From JAXHMM01 sp964528445 (GTDB lineage Bacteria > Bacteroidota > Rhodothermia > Balneolales > Balneolaceae), in contig CAZGSL010000016.1 in assembly GCA_964528445.1 (NCBI GenBank), forward strand, positions 1 through 50,389: DNA of 50,389 bases, in the 5' to 3' direction. Below, piece after piece: positions 32,291 to 40,189 of the stretch. Under the pieces are notes generated by a model, which worked only from the letters and a program-made list of their open reading frames with translations, searched no databases and had not been told where the DNA came from. The translations under genes were made by a program, and so were the position numbers. Numbering within the stretch: position 1 is the first letter of the stretch; every line of letters begins with the position of its first letter.

Positions 32291-33073
32291 ATGAAGCTAA
32301 AGCAGGGCACTCCACGGCACGAACAGATAAGCGACTGGCTGCGGGAGCAGATTGCGTCCGGCCGGTATAAGACGGATGAAAAACTCCCTTCTGAAAACGA
32401 CCTGTCGGAGATGTTCGGGGTGAGCCGTGTCACGGTCCGCCGTGCGCTTCAAACTCTGGAAAACGAACAGCTCATCTACCGCAGGCAGGGGCTGGGCAGT
32501 TTTGTAAAAGACCAACGCTCCCACCAGTCCCTGGTCCGCCTTCGGGATTTCGTCGAGGAGATGAAGCGCTCCGGCATGGAGGCATCCTCCGCGGTGATCC
32601 GATGGGAAACCGAAGCCGTCGGCGACGCCATCGCCTCCCTGCTGAAACTGGACCCTGGCAGCAAGGCGGTTCGCCTGGACCGGCTTCGCATGGGGGACGG
32701 AAAACCCATCGCATTCGACATAACCTGGCTTCCCGTTTTTTACGGCCAGCTCATCGAGGATGCCGACCTGGAGGAGGAGACCATTTACGGCATCCTGGAG
32801 CGGGATTACGAGATCCCCGTGGAAAAAGGATACTACCGGATCGAGGCTGGGAACGCCGACGATTATCTGGCCGGGCACCTGGACGTCAAAGTCGGCGAGG
32901 CACTGCTTCTGATCGACCGGCTCTCCATGACGGCAGGGGAAAAGCCCATCTACTACCAGAAACGCTACTACCGGACCGACCGGATGGTGTACGAAATTAT
33001 GGTGGAGCGCAGGCCTGGATCCGGCCTGGATGATGAATTGCCGCTTCGGGAATTTCAGCCTGCGTTTCGCTAA
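32291..33073 (+). CDS. GntR family transcriptional regulator with UTRA domain
   Basis: A 260-residue repressor-type regulator of the HutC subfamily. Residues 5-75 form the winged helix (IASGRYKTDEKLPSENDLSE, VSRVTVRRALQTLENEQLIY, GLGSFV). Residues about 85-250 form the UTRA ligand domain (SKAVRLDRLRMGDGKPIAFD, EALLLIDRLSMT, GEKPIYYQKRYYRTDRMVYE). UTRA regulators respond to small molecules such as sugar phosphates, histidine-pathway metabolites or fatty acids; the ligand here cannot be told. It is divergent from the sulfur transport operon, with a palindrome between the two that is a plausible operator. Confidence 0.9.
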   Translation: MKLKQGTPRHEQISDWLREQIASGRYKTDEKLPSENDLSEMFGVSRVTVRRALQTLENEQLIYRRQGLGSFVKDQRSHQSLVRLRDFVEEMKRSGMEASSAVIRWETEAVGDAIASLLKLDPGSKAVRLDRLRMGDGKPIAFDITWLPVFYGQLIEDADLEEETIYGILERDYEIPVEKGYYRIEAGNADDYLAGHLDVKVGEALLLIDRLSMTAGEKPIYYQKRYYRTDRMVYEIMVERRPGSGLDDELPLREFQPAFR

Positions 33074-33100
33074 AGGGCAGGCTTCCTTTCTTCATTTAAA

Positions 33101-33122
33101 TAATTATTAGTATAATTATTAG
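33101..33122 (+). promoter_or_regulatory. AT-rich direct repeat upstream of protease locus
   Basis: TAATTATTAG occurs twice, at 33101-33110 and 33113-33122, in an AT-rich island in otherwise GC-rich DNA. It lies about 90 bp upstream of the lipoprotein gene and probably belongs to the promoter of the protease locus. Confidence 0.35.
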
Positions 33123-33208
33123 AATGAATAATCGACTGTTTATCCCCCGCTGCCATCAAAGGTCAGGACCTACATACCGCGAAGGCACTCCATGTCCGGC
33201 TGTTTCGC

Positions 33209-33790
33209 TTGGTCCCGGGAGCGCTGTTTGCCGCTCTTCTCCTGGCCTGCGGCTCGCCCGACCGTCAGTCCGCCCCATCGCCGGGGAGCGATACGTTGAA
33301 TAACCCGGCCGGCGATACCATATCGCTGTTTGAAGATGCGGAGCTCTATCTGCTGGAGTGGGAACCTCGAAGCGAGGCAGAAATACGGGGCCGTCCCGTA
33401 CGCATCAATCCCGAAATTTTCGACAGCGAAGCCCTCTCGAAAGGACGTGTCCTCCTGTTTCGGCTTTTTGACGGGGAGGAGTACACCGGTAGGATCACCC
33501 GCATGAACAGGGGGTACGCCAATACGATAAGCATCACCGGCAGTTTCCCCGGGGAGGGAAACTATTTCACCCTCTCCACCGACAGTACCCAGGTCGTGGC
33601 CAATATTCACCTTACCCAGCCCCGGCGTCACTATCAAATTCACTATTCAAATGAGATCAAGAGTCATGTTCTCGTCGAGAGAGATCCCGCGAAAGAGGAT
33701 GCCCTTCCGGAACATCCCCCGCTGACGCCCCCAGATACCGCGGATACCACGGATACCACGGATACGACAAGCTTTAACGACCAACCGTAA
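33209..33790 (+). CDS. Lipoprotein resembling the propeptide of adjacent metalloproteases
   Basis: About 193 residues with a lipobox (ALLLAC) and an otherwise soluble domain. Residues about 40-165 align with the N-terminal propeptides of the two proteases that follow. RINPEIFDSEALSKGRVLLF and GRITRMNRG correspond to RLNREVLDRENLSSGDRLEF and FRITRLSE at 36020-38734, and YQIHYSNEIKSHVLVE corresponds to YRFHYDTGLESNYLAP. There is no peptidase domain. The C-terminus is a DTADTTDTTDTT tail from 9 bp repeats. I infer an envelope-anchored chaperone or inhibitor of the proteases. The start is uncertain: the frame offers TTG at 33209 but no ATG. An ATG at 33124 would be in frame if a C5 run at 33144-33148 had one base fewer. 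It ends 11 bp before the first protease. Confidence 0.75.
   Translation: MVPGALFAALLLACGSPDRQSAPSPGSDTLNNPAGDTISLFEDAELYLLEWEPRSEAEIRGRPVRINPEIFDSEALSKGRVLLFRLFDGEEYTGRITRMNRGYANTISITGSFPGEGNYFTLSTDSTQVVANIHLTQPRRHYQIHYSNEIKSHVLVERDPAKEDALPEHPPLTPPDTADTTDTTDTTSFNDQP
33734..33766 (+). repeat. 9 bp tandem repeat in lipoprotein gene
   Basis: About 3.5 copies of GATACCACG (first copy GATACCGCG) encode the D-T-T tail. In-frame units of nine could vary in number by slippage without breaking the frame. Confidence 0.7.
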
Positions 33791-33801
33791 ATCACCACCC
33801 T

Positions 33802-35949
33802 ATGAAATCGATTCTCAAAAGAGCAACGCTGCTTTCCCTTCTGCTGGTGGTTACGGCCACGCTGCATGCACAGCAGAGAGACGATATTTCCCTCTACCAG
33901 ATTGAAGGGCCGATGGAACAGACCGCACAAATGCCCGCCTACGAAGAGGGGAGGCAGTACATCCAACTGAACAGCCGCGCCACACAGGAGGGCTTCCTGG
34001 AGCAGGGCGACCGGCTCGGCATACAAACCGGGGAAGTATCCACCGACTTCCGGGTTGAGAGAATCTCCCAATATACGTCGGATTCCTATTCAATCATCGC
34101 GCGATCGGAGGAGAACCCGGGACGCATGGTCTCCTTCACGGTACAGGGTGACCGCATCCTGGGAGCCGTGCACCTGCACGACCGGGAGGAACTCTACCGG
34201 ATGGCCTGGGATCCCGAGCGCCGGGAAAATTACGTGACCGCCATCAATTACGGGGAACTGGACATCCTCTCCTGCCCGGCCGACGAGGCAATGGCAGTGG
34301 GCGACGGTGGCATTCCGGACCGGGCCGAACGCGGGGAAGACGACCCCGATATCGCCGCCAGCGACCACAGCGTAATCGACCTGATGGTGGTCTATACCGA
34401 GGACGCGCGGAATTTCATGGAGAACGGGAACAGCACCAACCTCTTCATCGCCGAAACCGTTAACCGCTCCCAGATGGCACTGGACAACAGCGAGGTGCTG
34501 ATCACCCTGAGCCTGGTGCATACCGAGGAGACGAATTACGACGAAGATCCGGAAAACACCAGCCAGACCCTAAGACGGCTGACCAATCCCGGGGACGGAC
34601 ACATGGACAACATCCACCAGGTCAGGGACAACCACAATGCCGACATGGTAACGATGTTCGCGAGAGTGAACGACGTCGGCGGCATCGCCTGGGTTCTCAC
34701 AGATCACTCGGGAAGGGCCGATATAGCCTTTTCGGTAAACAGGGTGCAGCAACTCTCCTTCCCCTCCTATACGATGGTTCACGAACTGGGCCACAACATG
34801 GGCAATCATCACAGTCGGAACCAGGATACAAACCCCGCCCCGCCCTCGGACGAGGATAAGCTGAATGAATATTCCACTGGCTGGCGGTGGACCGGAAACG
34901 ACGGACAGGAATACGTCTCGGTCATGACATACGAAAACGACCAACAGGGAGGAGACGAGAGAGTGGCCTATTTTTCCAATCCCGACGTCACCTACCAAGG
35001 GACCCCCACCGGTTCCTACAACGGGGAGTACGCGCCGGCCGACAACGCCCGCAGCATGAATGAGATCCGCGGGGTAATCGCCGATTACCGGACCTCCGAA
35101 GACTCACCCCCCAGCGCCCCCGTGCTCAACAGTCCGCAGGACGGTGAGACCGGCGTCAGTCCGGTGACGGAATTGAGCTGGAGTGCTTCGGCCACGGCCA
35201 ACAATTACCGGATCCAGGTAGCCACCTCTTCCGATTTCAACAACCCCCTGATCAACGAGACGGTATCCTCCGGGCAAACCAGTTTTCAGTCGGAGAATCC
35301 CCTGGATCACCTGACGACCTACTTCTGGCGTGTCCGGGCTTCCAACGAAAACGGCAGCAGCCCCTTCAGCCAGACGTTCAGTTTCCAGACCGTGATCGCG
35401 CCTCCCGAGGACGTGAACGTGCTTGCTCCCGCGGACGGTGCCGTACAGAGGCCGATCTCTCCCGAGCTGACATGGGAGCCCAGCGATCGGGCCGCGCGGT
35501 ACCTCGTACAGATCTCCACCGAAGCCGATTTTTCCTCAACGGTGGTCAGCAGCAAAACCAACAGCACCGCCTTTACCCCGCCGGACGATCTGGAGTACGC
35601 CACGGAATACTACTGGAGGGTCCGGGCCGAAAACGAGGGCGGGATTAGCGACTTCAGCGCGCCCATAGGGTTCATTACGGAAGTGGACGAAACCGAGATT
35701 ACCATGAACTACCCGAACCCCTTCCGCAACAATACCACGATCCGATACCAGCTCGCCGAGCCGTCGGACGTCCTTCTGGAGGTATACAATCCTACCGGGC
35801 GAAAGGTGCGGACGCTGGTTGACGAACAGCAGCAGCCAAGGGTCTACAATCATCCGTTTGACGGGACCGGCCTCGCCTCCGGCACCTATATCGTACGGCT
35901 GCTGGCAGGCGACGTATCGCGTACGCTGATGATGACGCTGATAAAGTAG
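33802..35949 (+). CDS. Secreted reprolysin-like (M12-type) metalloprotease with FnIII and sorting domain
   Basis: A 715-residue exported protein: signal peptide (MKSILKRATLLSLLLVVTAT), propeptide to about residue 175, zinc protease domain to about 430, two fibronectin-III-like domains (each with a TY/EYYWRVRA motif) and a C-terminal sorting domain starting NYPNPFRNNTTIRYQL. The zinc motif MVHELGHNMGNHHSRN gives H327, E328, H331 and H337, the HExxHxxGxxH metzincin form. The only cysteine in the chain is C158 in ELDILSCP at the propeptide end, which could block the zinc as a cysteine switch. The sorting domain suggests type IX or related secretion to the surface. It lies 11 bp after a lipoprotein that resembles its propeptide. 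Confidence 0.92.
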   Translation: MKSILKRATLLSLLLVVTATLHAQQRDDISLYQIEGPMEQTAQMPAYEEGRQYIQLNSRATQEGFLEQGDRLGIQTGEVSTDFRVERISQYTSDSYSIIARSEENPGRMVSFTVQGDRILGAVHLHDREELYRMAWDPERRENYVTAINYGELDILSCPADEAMAVGDGGIPDRAERGEDDPDIAASDHSVIDLMVVYTEDARNFMENGNSTNLFIAETVNRSQMALDNSEVLITLSLVHTEETNYDEDPENTSQTLRRLTNPGDGHMDNIHQVRDNHNADMVTMFARVNDVGGIAWVLTDHSGRADIAFSVNRVQQLSFPSYTMVHELGHNMGNHHSRNQDTNPAPPSDEDKLNEYSTGWRWTGNDGQEYVSVMTYENDQQGGDERVAYFSNPDVTYQGTPTGSYNGEYAPADNARSMNEIRGVIADYRTSEDSPPSAPVLNSPQDGETGVSPVTELSWSASATANNYRIQVATSSDFNNPLINETVSSGQTSFQSENPLDHLTTYFWRVRASNENGSSPFSQTFSFQTVIAPPEDVNVLAPADGAVQRPISPELTWEPSDRAARYLVQISTEADFSSTVVSSKTNSTAFTPPDDLEYATEYYWRVRAENEGGISDFSAPIGFITEVDETEITMNYPNPFRNNTTIRYQLAEPSDVLLEVYNPTGRKVRTLVDEQQQPRVYNHPFDGTGLASGTYIVRLLAGDVSRTLMMTLIK

Positions 35950-35989
35950 AGGTCAGCTCACCTCTTCGAGGATCTTCTCGGCGTGACGG
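35912..35989 (+). repeat. Direct repeat flanking second protease gene (left copy)
   Basis: This covers the end of the first protease gene plus about 40 bp past its stop codon. The same sequence recurs at 38770-38863 with a few substitutions and one extra short GGTAAGGTAAGG segment. In the right copy the second half is the 3' end of thrC (read on the minus strand), so the left copy holds a dead fragment of thrC. It marks the breakpoints of a tandem duplication. Confidence 0.8.
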
Positions 35990-36019
35990 AGTATATGTCC
36001 ACTAATCACTGATAGACGT

Positions 36020-38734
36020 ATGCATCGATCCATCACCGCGGCATACCGCCTGCTCTTTCTTCTGGCTTCGGCCGCGTTGCTGTACGCCGGTCCCGCAGCG
36101 GCCCAGCAGGATGCCATTCCCCTCTATACCATGCGGCCTGATCTTGCGGCCGCCGCCCCCCTGCCCGACCAGGAGCACTCGCGCAGCTATATCCGGCTGA
36201 ACCGTGAGGTGCTCGACCGGGAGAATCTCTCGTCAGGCGACCGTCTTGAGTTTTTCGCGGGCGGCAGGCAGCGTAGCTTCCGTATTACACGCCTTTCAGA
36301 AATCACACCCGGAACCTTCTCGGTGCTGGCCCATGACACCACCGACCGCCGAGACCACCTTTCCTTCACCCTGGAGGCAGACCGCATCCTGGGCAGTCTC
36401 CACCTGCACGAAGAGGCCGAACTATACCGCTTTCACTACGACACCGGACTGGAATCCAACTACCTTGCTCCTCTCGACTACGACGAACTGGACATTGTAG
36501 CCTGTCCGGCTGCACCCCTGCCGGACGAAAGCGACCTTCGCGTACCCGACCGGCGGAATCCACCCCGGTCCGCGGACCCCGACAGGGGACGCGATCCCGC
36601 TGGACAGATCGATCTTCTGATCCTGTACACGGATGATGCCCAACAATTCATGGAGAATAACAGCTCCACCGGCGCTTTCATCGCTGAAATTGTGAACCGC
36701 TCGCAGACAGCGGTGGACAACAGCAACATCTCCTTCGATTTCAATCTGGTGCACAGCGCACGAACCGGCTACAACGAGGATCCCAACAACTCCTCCCAGA
36801 CCCTGGACCACCTGACCAACGACGGGGACGGCCACATGGATCAGGCGCATGACCTGCGGGACGAACATGGGGCCGACCTGGTGGCGCTACTGGCCTCGGT
36901 GGACGATGTGGGCGGCATCGCCTGGCTGATCAACGACTCGGCGGGGGCACCGGACTTCGGATTCTCCGTGAATCGTGTTCAGCAGCTCCATTTCACCTAC
37001 ACCCTGGCCCACGAACTGGGACACAACATGGGCAACCACCACAGCCGCAATCAGAGCGCCAGTCCCGCACCTGCGTCCGGCGGCGTCTTCGACTACTCCA
37101 CCGGTTGGCGGTGGACCGGCTCCAACGGCGTGGGTTATGTTTCGGTGATGACCTATGAGGAGGGTGACTTCGAAACGCCCTACTTCTCCAATCCAAACGT
37201 AAACTACAATGGTGCACCCACCGGCTCCTACAGTGGGACCTACGCCCCGGCCGACAACGCCCGGAGCATGCGTGAGATGCAGGAGGTGATCGCCGACTAC
37301 CGGACGGGTGATTCCAATCCCCCGCCGCCAGATCCCCCGCAACTTGAGGAACCGGAAGATGGTGAGACTGGGCTCTCCCGAACACCATCCCTGGAGTGGA
37401 ATGCCTCCAGCGGCACGGACGAATACCGCGTGCAGGTGTCCACTTCCTCCGGATTCGGCAGCCGGGTGGTCAACACCACAACCGGCACCACCTCCTTGTC
37501 GCCGGAAAGCCCCCTGGATTTCAGCACTACCTATCACTGGCGTGTGCGCGCCTCCAACGAAAACGGAACCAGTGACTGGAGCGACAGCTGGTCCTTCACC
37601 ACCACCCATAACACACCCAGCACTCCGCAGCTTAGCACTCCCGCGGATGGCTTTTTGGGTACCGTGCGTACGCCGGAACTCTCCTGGCAGGCTTCTGACC
37701 GGGCGGAAAGCTACCGGGTGCAGATGGCAACCTCGTCAAACTTCGGCAGCCCGCTGACCGACCAGACCACCTCGGACACGGATTTTAATTTCGGTAGTGC
37801 ACTGGACTACTTCACCACCTACTACTGGAGGGTGCGAGCGTCCAACCAGGCCGGCAACAGCGACTGGAGCGATACTTGGGCGTTCACCACCACCATCGCC
37901 ACACCCCAGCTCACCTCACCCGCAGACGGGGAGGACGCCCTCCCACGCCGCCCGCAATTGGACTGGACTTCCGTACCGAATGCCGACGTCTACGTGCTGC
38001 AGGTATCCGAGAAGCCCGGCCTCTCCAACCCGGTAATCGACGAGGTCCCCTCCTCCACCGGATTCCGCCCGGGTTCCCCCCTGCAGTACCTGACCACCTA
38101 CCACTGGCGGGTGAAAGCACGGAACGCGTCCACCGGCATCGAAAGCGGGTGGAGCTCCGTACGCTCTTTCGAGACGGTCATCGAACCGCCGGAGGAGGTC
38201 AACCCCGCCGGGCCGGAACAGATGGCCTATCAAGTCCACCTCAACCCTGTTCTACACTGGCATCCCAGCGCCCGTGCAGCTGAGTACGTCGTACAGCTCT
38301 CGAGTGACGGCGATTTCAGTCAGCCGGAAGTGACCGGCAGCGTCTCCGACACCGCCTACACCGTGAACAGCCAGCTTGATTACGCCACAACCTATCGATG
38401 GCGGATACGGGCTTCCAACGAGGGAGGCACCAGCGAATGGAGCGAGCCGAAGTCCTTTACCACCATCGTGGACGAGACCGAAATCACTTTGAACTATCCC
38501 AATCCCTTCAGAGACGCAACGACCATCCGTTACCAGCTTGCCATGGAGACCGACGTCCGGCTGGAAGTCTTCGACACCATCGGGCAGCAGGTGAAACTGC
38601 TGGTGGATGAGAGCCAGGAGCCGAGGGTGTACGAATACGGCTTTGACGGCGGCGAACTTGCGTCGGGAGTCTATATCGTGCGGCTGGTGACCGACAACAC
38701 CATGGAGGTGCTGATGATGACCAAAATAAGGTAG
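36020..38734 (+). CDS. Secreted reprolysin-like metalloprotease, longer paralogue with four FnIII domains
   Basis: A 904-residue paralogue of the preceding gene. Order: signal peptide (SITAAYRLLFLLASAALLYA), propeptide to about residue 180, zinc protease domain to about 430, four fibronectin-III-like repeats (each with TTYHWRV or TTYYWRV) and a C-terminal sorting domain beginning NYPNPFRDATTIRYQL. The zinc motif LAHELGHNMGNHHSRN gives H331, E332, H335 and H341. Again a single cysteine, C162 in ELDIVACP, lies at the propeptide end. Compared with its neighbour it has two extra FnIII repeats, which accounts for most of the length difference. It is flanked by the direct repeats that record its insertion or duplication between the first protease gene and thrC. 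Confidence 0.92.
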   Translation: MHRSITAAYRLLFLLASAALLYAGPAAAQQDAIPLYTMRPDLAAAAPLPDQEHSRSYIRLNREVLDRENLSSGDRLEFFAGGRQRSFRITRLSEITPGTFSVLAHDTTDRRDHLSFTLEADRILGSLHLHEEAELYRFHYDTGLESNYLAPLDYDELDIVACPAAPLPDESDLRVPDRRNPPRSADPDRGRDPAGQIDLLILYTDDAQQFMENNSSTGAFIAEIVNRSQTAVDNSNISFDFNLVHSARTGYNEDPNNSSQTLDHLTNDGDGHMDQAHDLRDEHGADLVALLASVDDVGGIAWLINDSAGAPDFGFSVNRVQQLHFTYTLAHELGHNMGNHHSRNQSASPAPASGGVFDYSTGWRWTGSNGVGYVSVMTYEEGDFETPYFSNPNVNYNGAPTGSYSGTYAPADNARSMREMQEVIADYRTGDSNPPPPDPPQLEEPEDGETGLSRTPSLEWNASSGTDEYRVQVSTSSGFGSRVVNTTTGTTSLSPESPLDFSTTYHWRVRASNENGTSDWSDSWSFTTTHNTPSTPQLSTPADGFLGTVRTPELSWQASDRAESYRVQMATSSNFGSPLTDQTTSDTDFNFGSALDYFTTYYWRVRASNQAGNSDWSDTWAFTTTIATPQLTSPADGEDALPRRPQLDWTSVPNADVYVLQVSEKPGLSNPVIDEVPSSTGFRPGSPLQYLTTYHWRVKARNASTGIESGWSSVRSFETVIEPPEEVNPAGPEQMAYQVHLNPVLHWHPSARAAEYVVQLSSDGDFSQPEVTGSVSDTAYTVNSQLDYATTYRWRIRASNEGGTSEWSEPKSFTTIVDETEITLNYPNPFRDATTIRYQLAMETDVRLEVFDTIGQQVKLLVDESQEPRVYEYGFDGGELASGVYIVRLVTDNTMEVLMMTKIR

Positions 38735-38769
38735 GCAAGTTGCCCATCCACTCCTCGAAGGCGTAGGCT

Positions 38770-38863
38770 ACGTATCGCGCACGCGGATGATGACACTGAT
38801 AAAGTAGAGGTCCCGGTAAGGTAAGGTCAGCTCACCTCTTCGAGGCTCTTCTCGGCGGGACGG
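38770..38863. repeat. Direct repeat flanking second protease gene (right copy)
   Basis: The left part, up to about 38811, repeats the final codons and stop codon of the first protease gene (…GATAAAGTAG) as noncoding debris after the second protease. The right part is the real 3' end of thrC. It matches 35912-35989. Confidence 0.8.
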
Positions 38864-40032
38864 TTGTTCAGCGCCTCCAGGTATTTGTATCCGCTGCCCG
38901 TATTGAAAAGCACCACCCGTTCGTCGTCGTCTACCATCCCCCGGTCACGGAGGCGCCGCAGGGCCGCCAAGGTGGCACCCCCTTCCGGCGCGGGGAAAAT
39001 ACCGGTGAGGCTCGAAAGCTCCCGGCTGAATTCCAGCGTCTCCTCGTCAGTTACGGCCACCGCGGACCCGTCTGACTCGCGGAGGATATCCAGAATCAGG
39101 AAATCCCCGAGGGCGCTCGGCACGCGCAGTCCGGATGAGAGGGTCGTGGCATTCTCCCAGTAATCCGCCTCCTCTTTGCCCTCCTCGAATGCCTTTACGA
39201 TGGGCGCACAGCCGGCGCTCTGCACGGAGACCATACGGGGCAGGGTTCCGCTCACCCATCCCAGCTCCTTCAACTCCAGGAACGCCTTCCACATGCCGAT
39301 CAGGCCGGTTCCCCCGCCGGTGGGATAGATGATCACATCAGGAAACTCCCACTCCAGCTGCTCGGCCAGTTCAAGTCCCATCGTCTTCTTCCCCTCCAGG
39401 CGGTAGGGCTCCTTGAGGGTGGAGACCTCGAAATGCCCGAACTTCTCGCTGGCCTCCCTCGCCCGCTCTCCGCAGTCGCTGATCAGTCCTTCGACCAGCT
39501 CCACCCGAGCGCCGTAATACTCGCATTCCAAACGGAAAGCCAGCGGCGTATCTTCGGGCATGAAGATATGCGACTCCATCCCCGCCGCGGCCGCGTAGGC
39601 GGCCAGGGCGCCCCCGGCATTTCCGGCTGAGGGTATGGCCAGCGTCTCGGCACCCCGCTCCCGCGCGGCGCTGACCGCCGCCGCGATGCCCCGCGACTTG
39701 AACGAGCCGGTCGGGTTCAGTGATTCGTCTTTCACCATGAGGCGACTCATTCCCATCCGCTTGCACAATCTACGGGAACGGATCAATGGCGTACCTCCCT
39801 CATCTAGGGATGTAATGTAGGCGGGGTTACGAACCGGCAGCAACTCCCGGTACTTCCACATGTTGTTACGGCGTCCGCTGAAATCCTCCGGAGTAAGCTC
39901 CCCGGCGGCTTTTTCCAGGTTGTACACCGCCCAGAGCGGAGCGCCCTCCTCCGAAAGATTCTGAAGCTGGTCCGGGTCGTATTTTTTGCCGGACCGGGTA
40001 CATTCCAGGTGGGTCAAAAGGGAACCGTCCAT
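38827..40032 (-). CDS. thrC: Threonine synthase
   Basis: A 401-residue PLP enzyme converting O-phosphohomoserine to threonine. The PLP lysine is K112 in LNPTGSFKSRGIA. The glycine-rich phosphate loop is in IYPTGGGTGLIGMWKAF. The N-terminal segment has the CTRSGKKYDPDQL zinc-ribbon-like start often seen in this class, and the WKYRELLPVRNP block is typical of archaeal/plant-like threonine synthases. The C-terminal EEVS tail is the part duplicated as a fragment at about 35950-35989. It is convergent with the second protease gene and has no other threonine-pathway genes around it. Confidence 0.92.
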   Translation of the reverse strand: MDGSLLTHLECTRSGKKYDPDQLQNLSEEGAPLWAVYNLEKAAGELTPEDFSGRRNNMWKYRELLPVRNPAYITSLDEGGTPLIRSRRLCKRMGMSRLMVKDESLNPTGSFKSRGIAAAVSAARERGAETLAIPSAGNAGGALAAYAAAAGMESHIFMPEDTPLAFRLECEYYGARVELVEGLISDCGERAREASEKFGHFEVSTLKEPYRLEGKKTMGLELAEQLEWEFPDVIIYPTGGGTGLIGMWKAFLELKELGWVSGTLPRMVSVQSAGCAPIVKAFEEGKEEADYWENATTLSSGLRVPSALGDFLILDILRESDGSAVAVTDEETLEFSRELSSLTGIFPAPEGGATLAALRRLRDRGMVDDDERVVLFNTGSGYKYLEALNNRPAEKSLEEVS

Positions 40033-40189
40033 CTCATGATTTTTAAAATATTTACGACTCTGCCTTCTCTCTGACTACTATATAACCGGCATGCACGGGT
40101 TAAAGTTTCGTTCCCCGGCTAAAACGTCTCTCAGTGTACGCTCGCGCAAAGATTTTTTTAGCGTCTCCCTCTTCAAAACAAGCCGGAGT

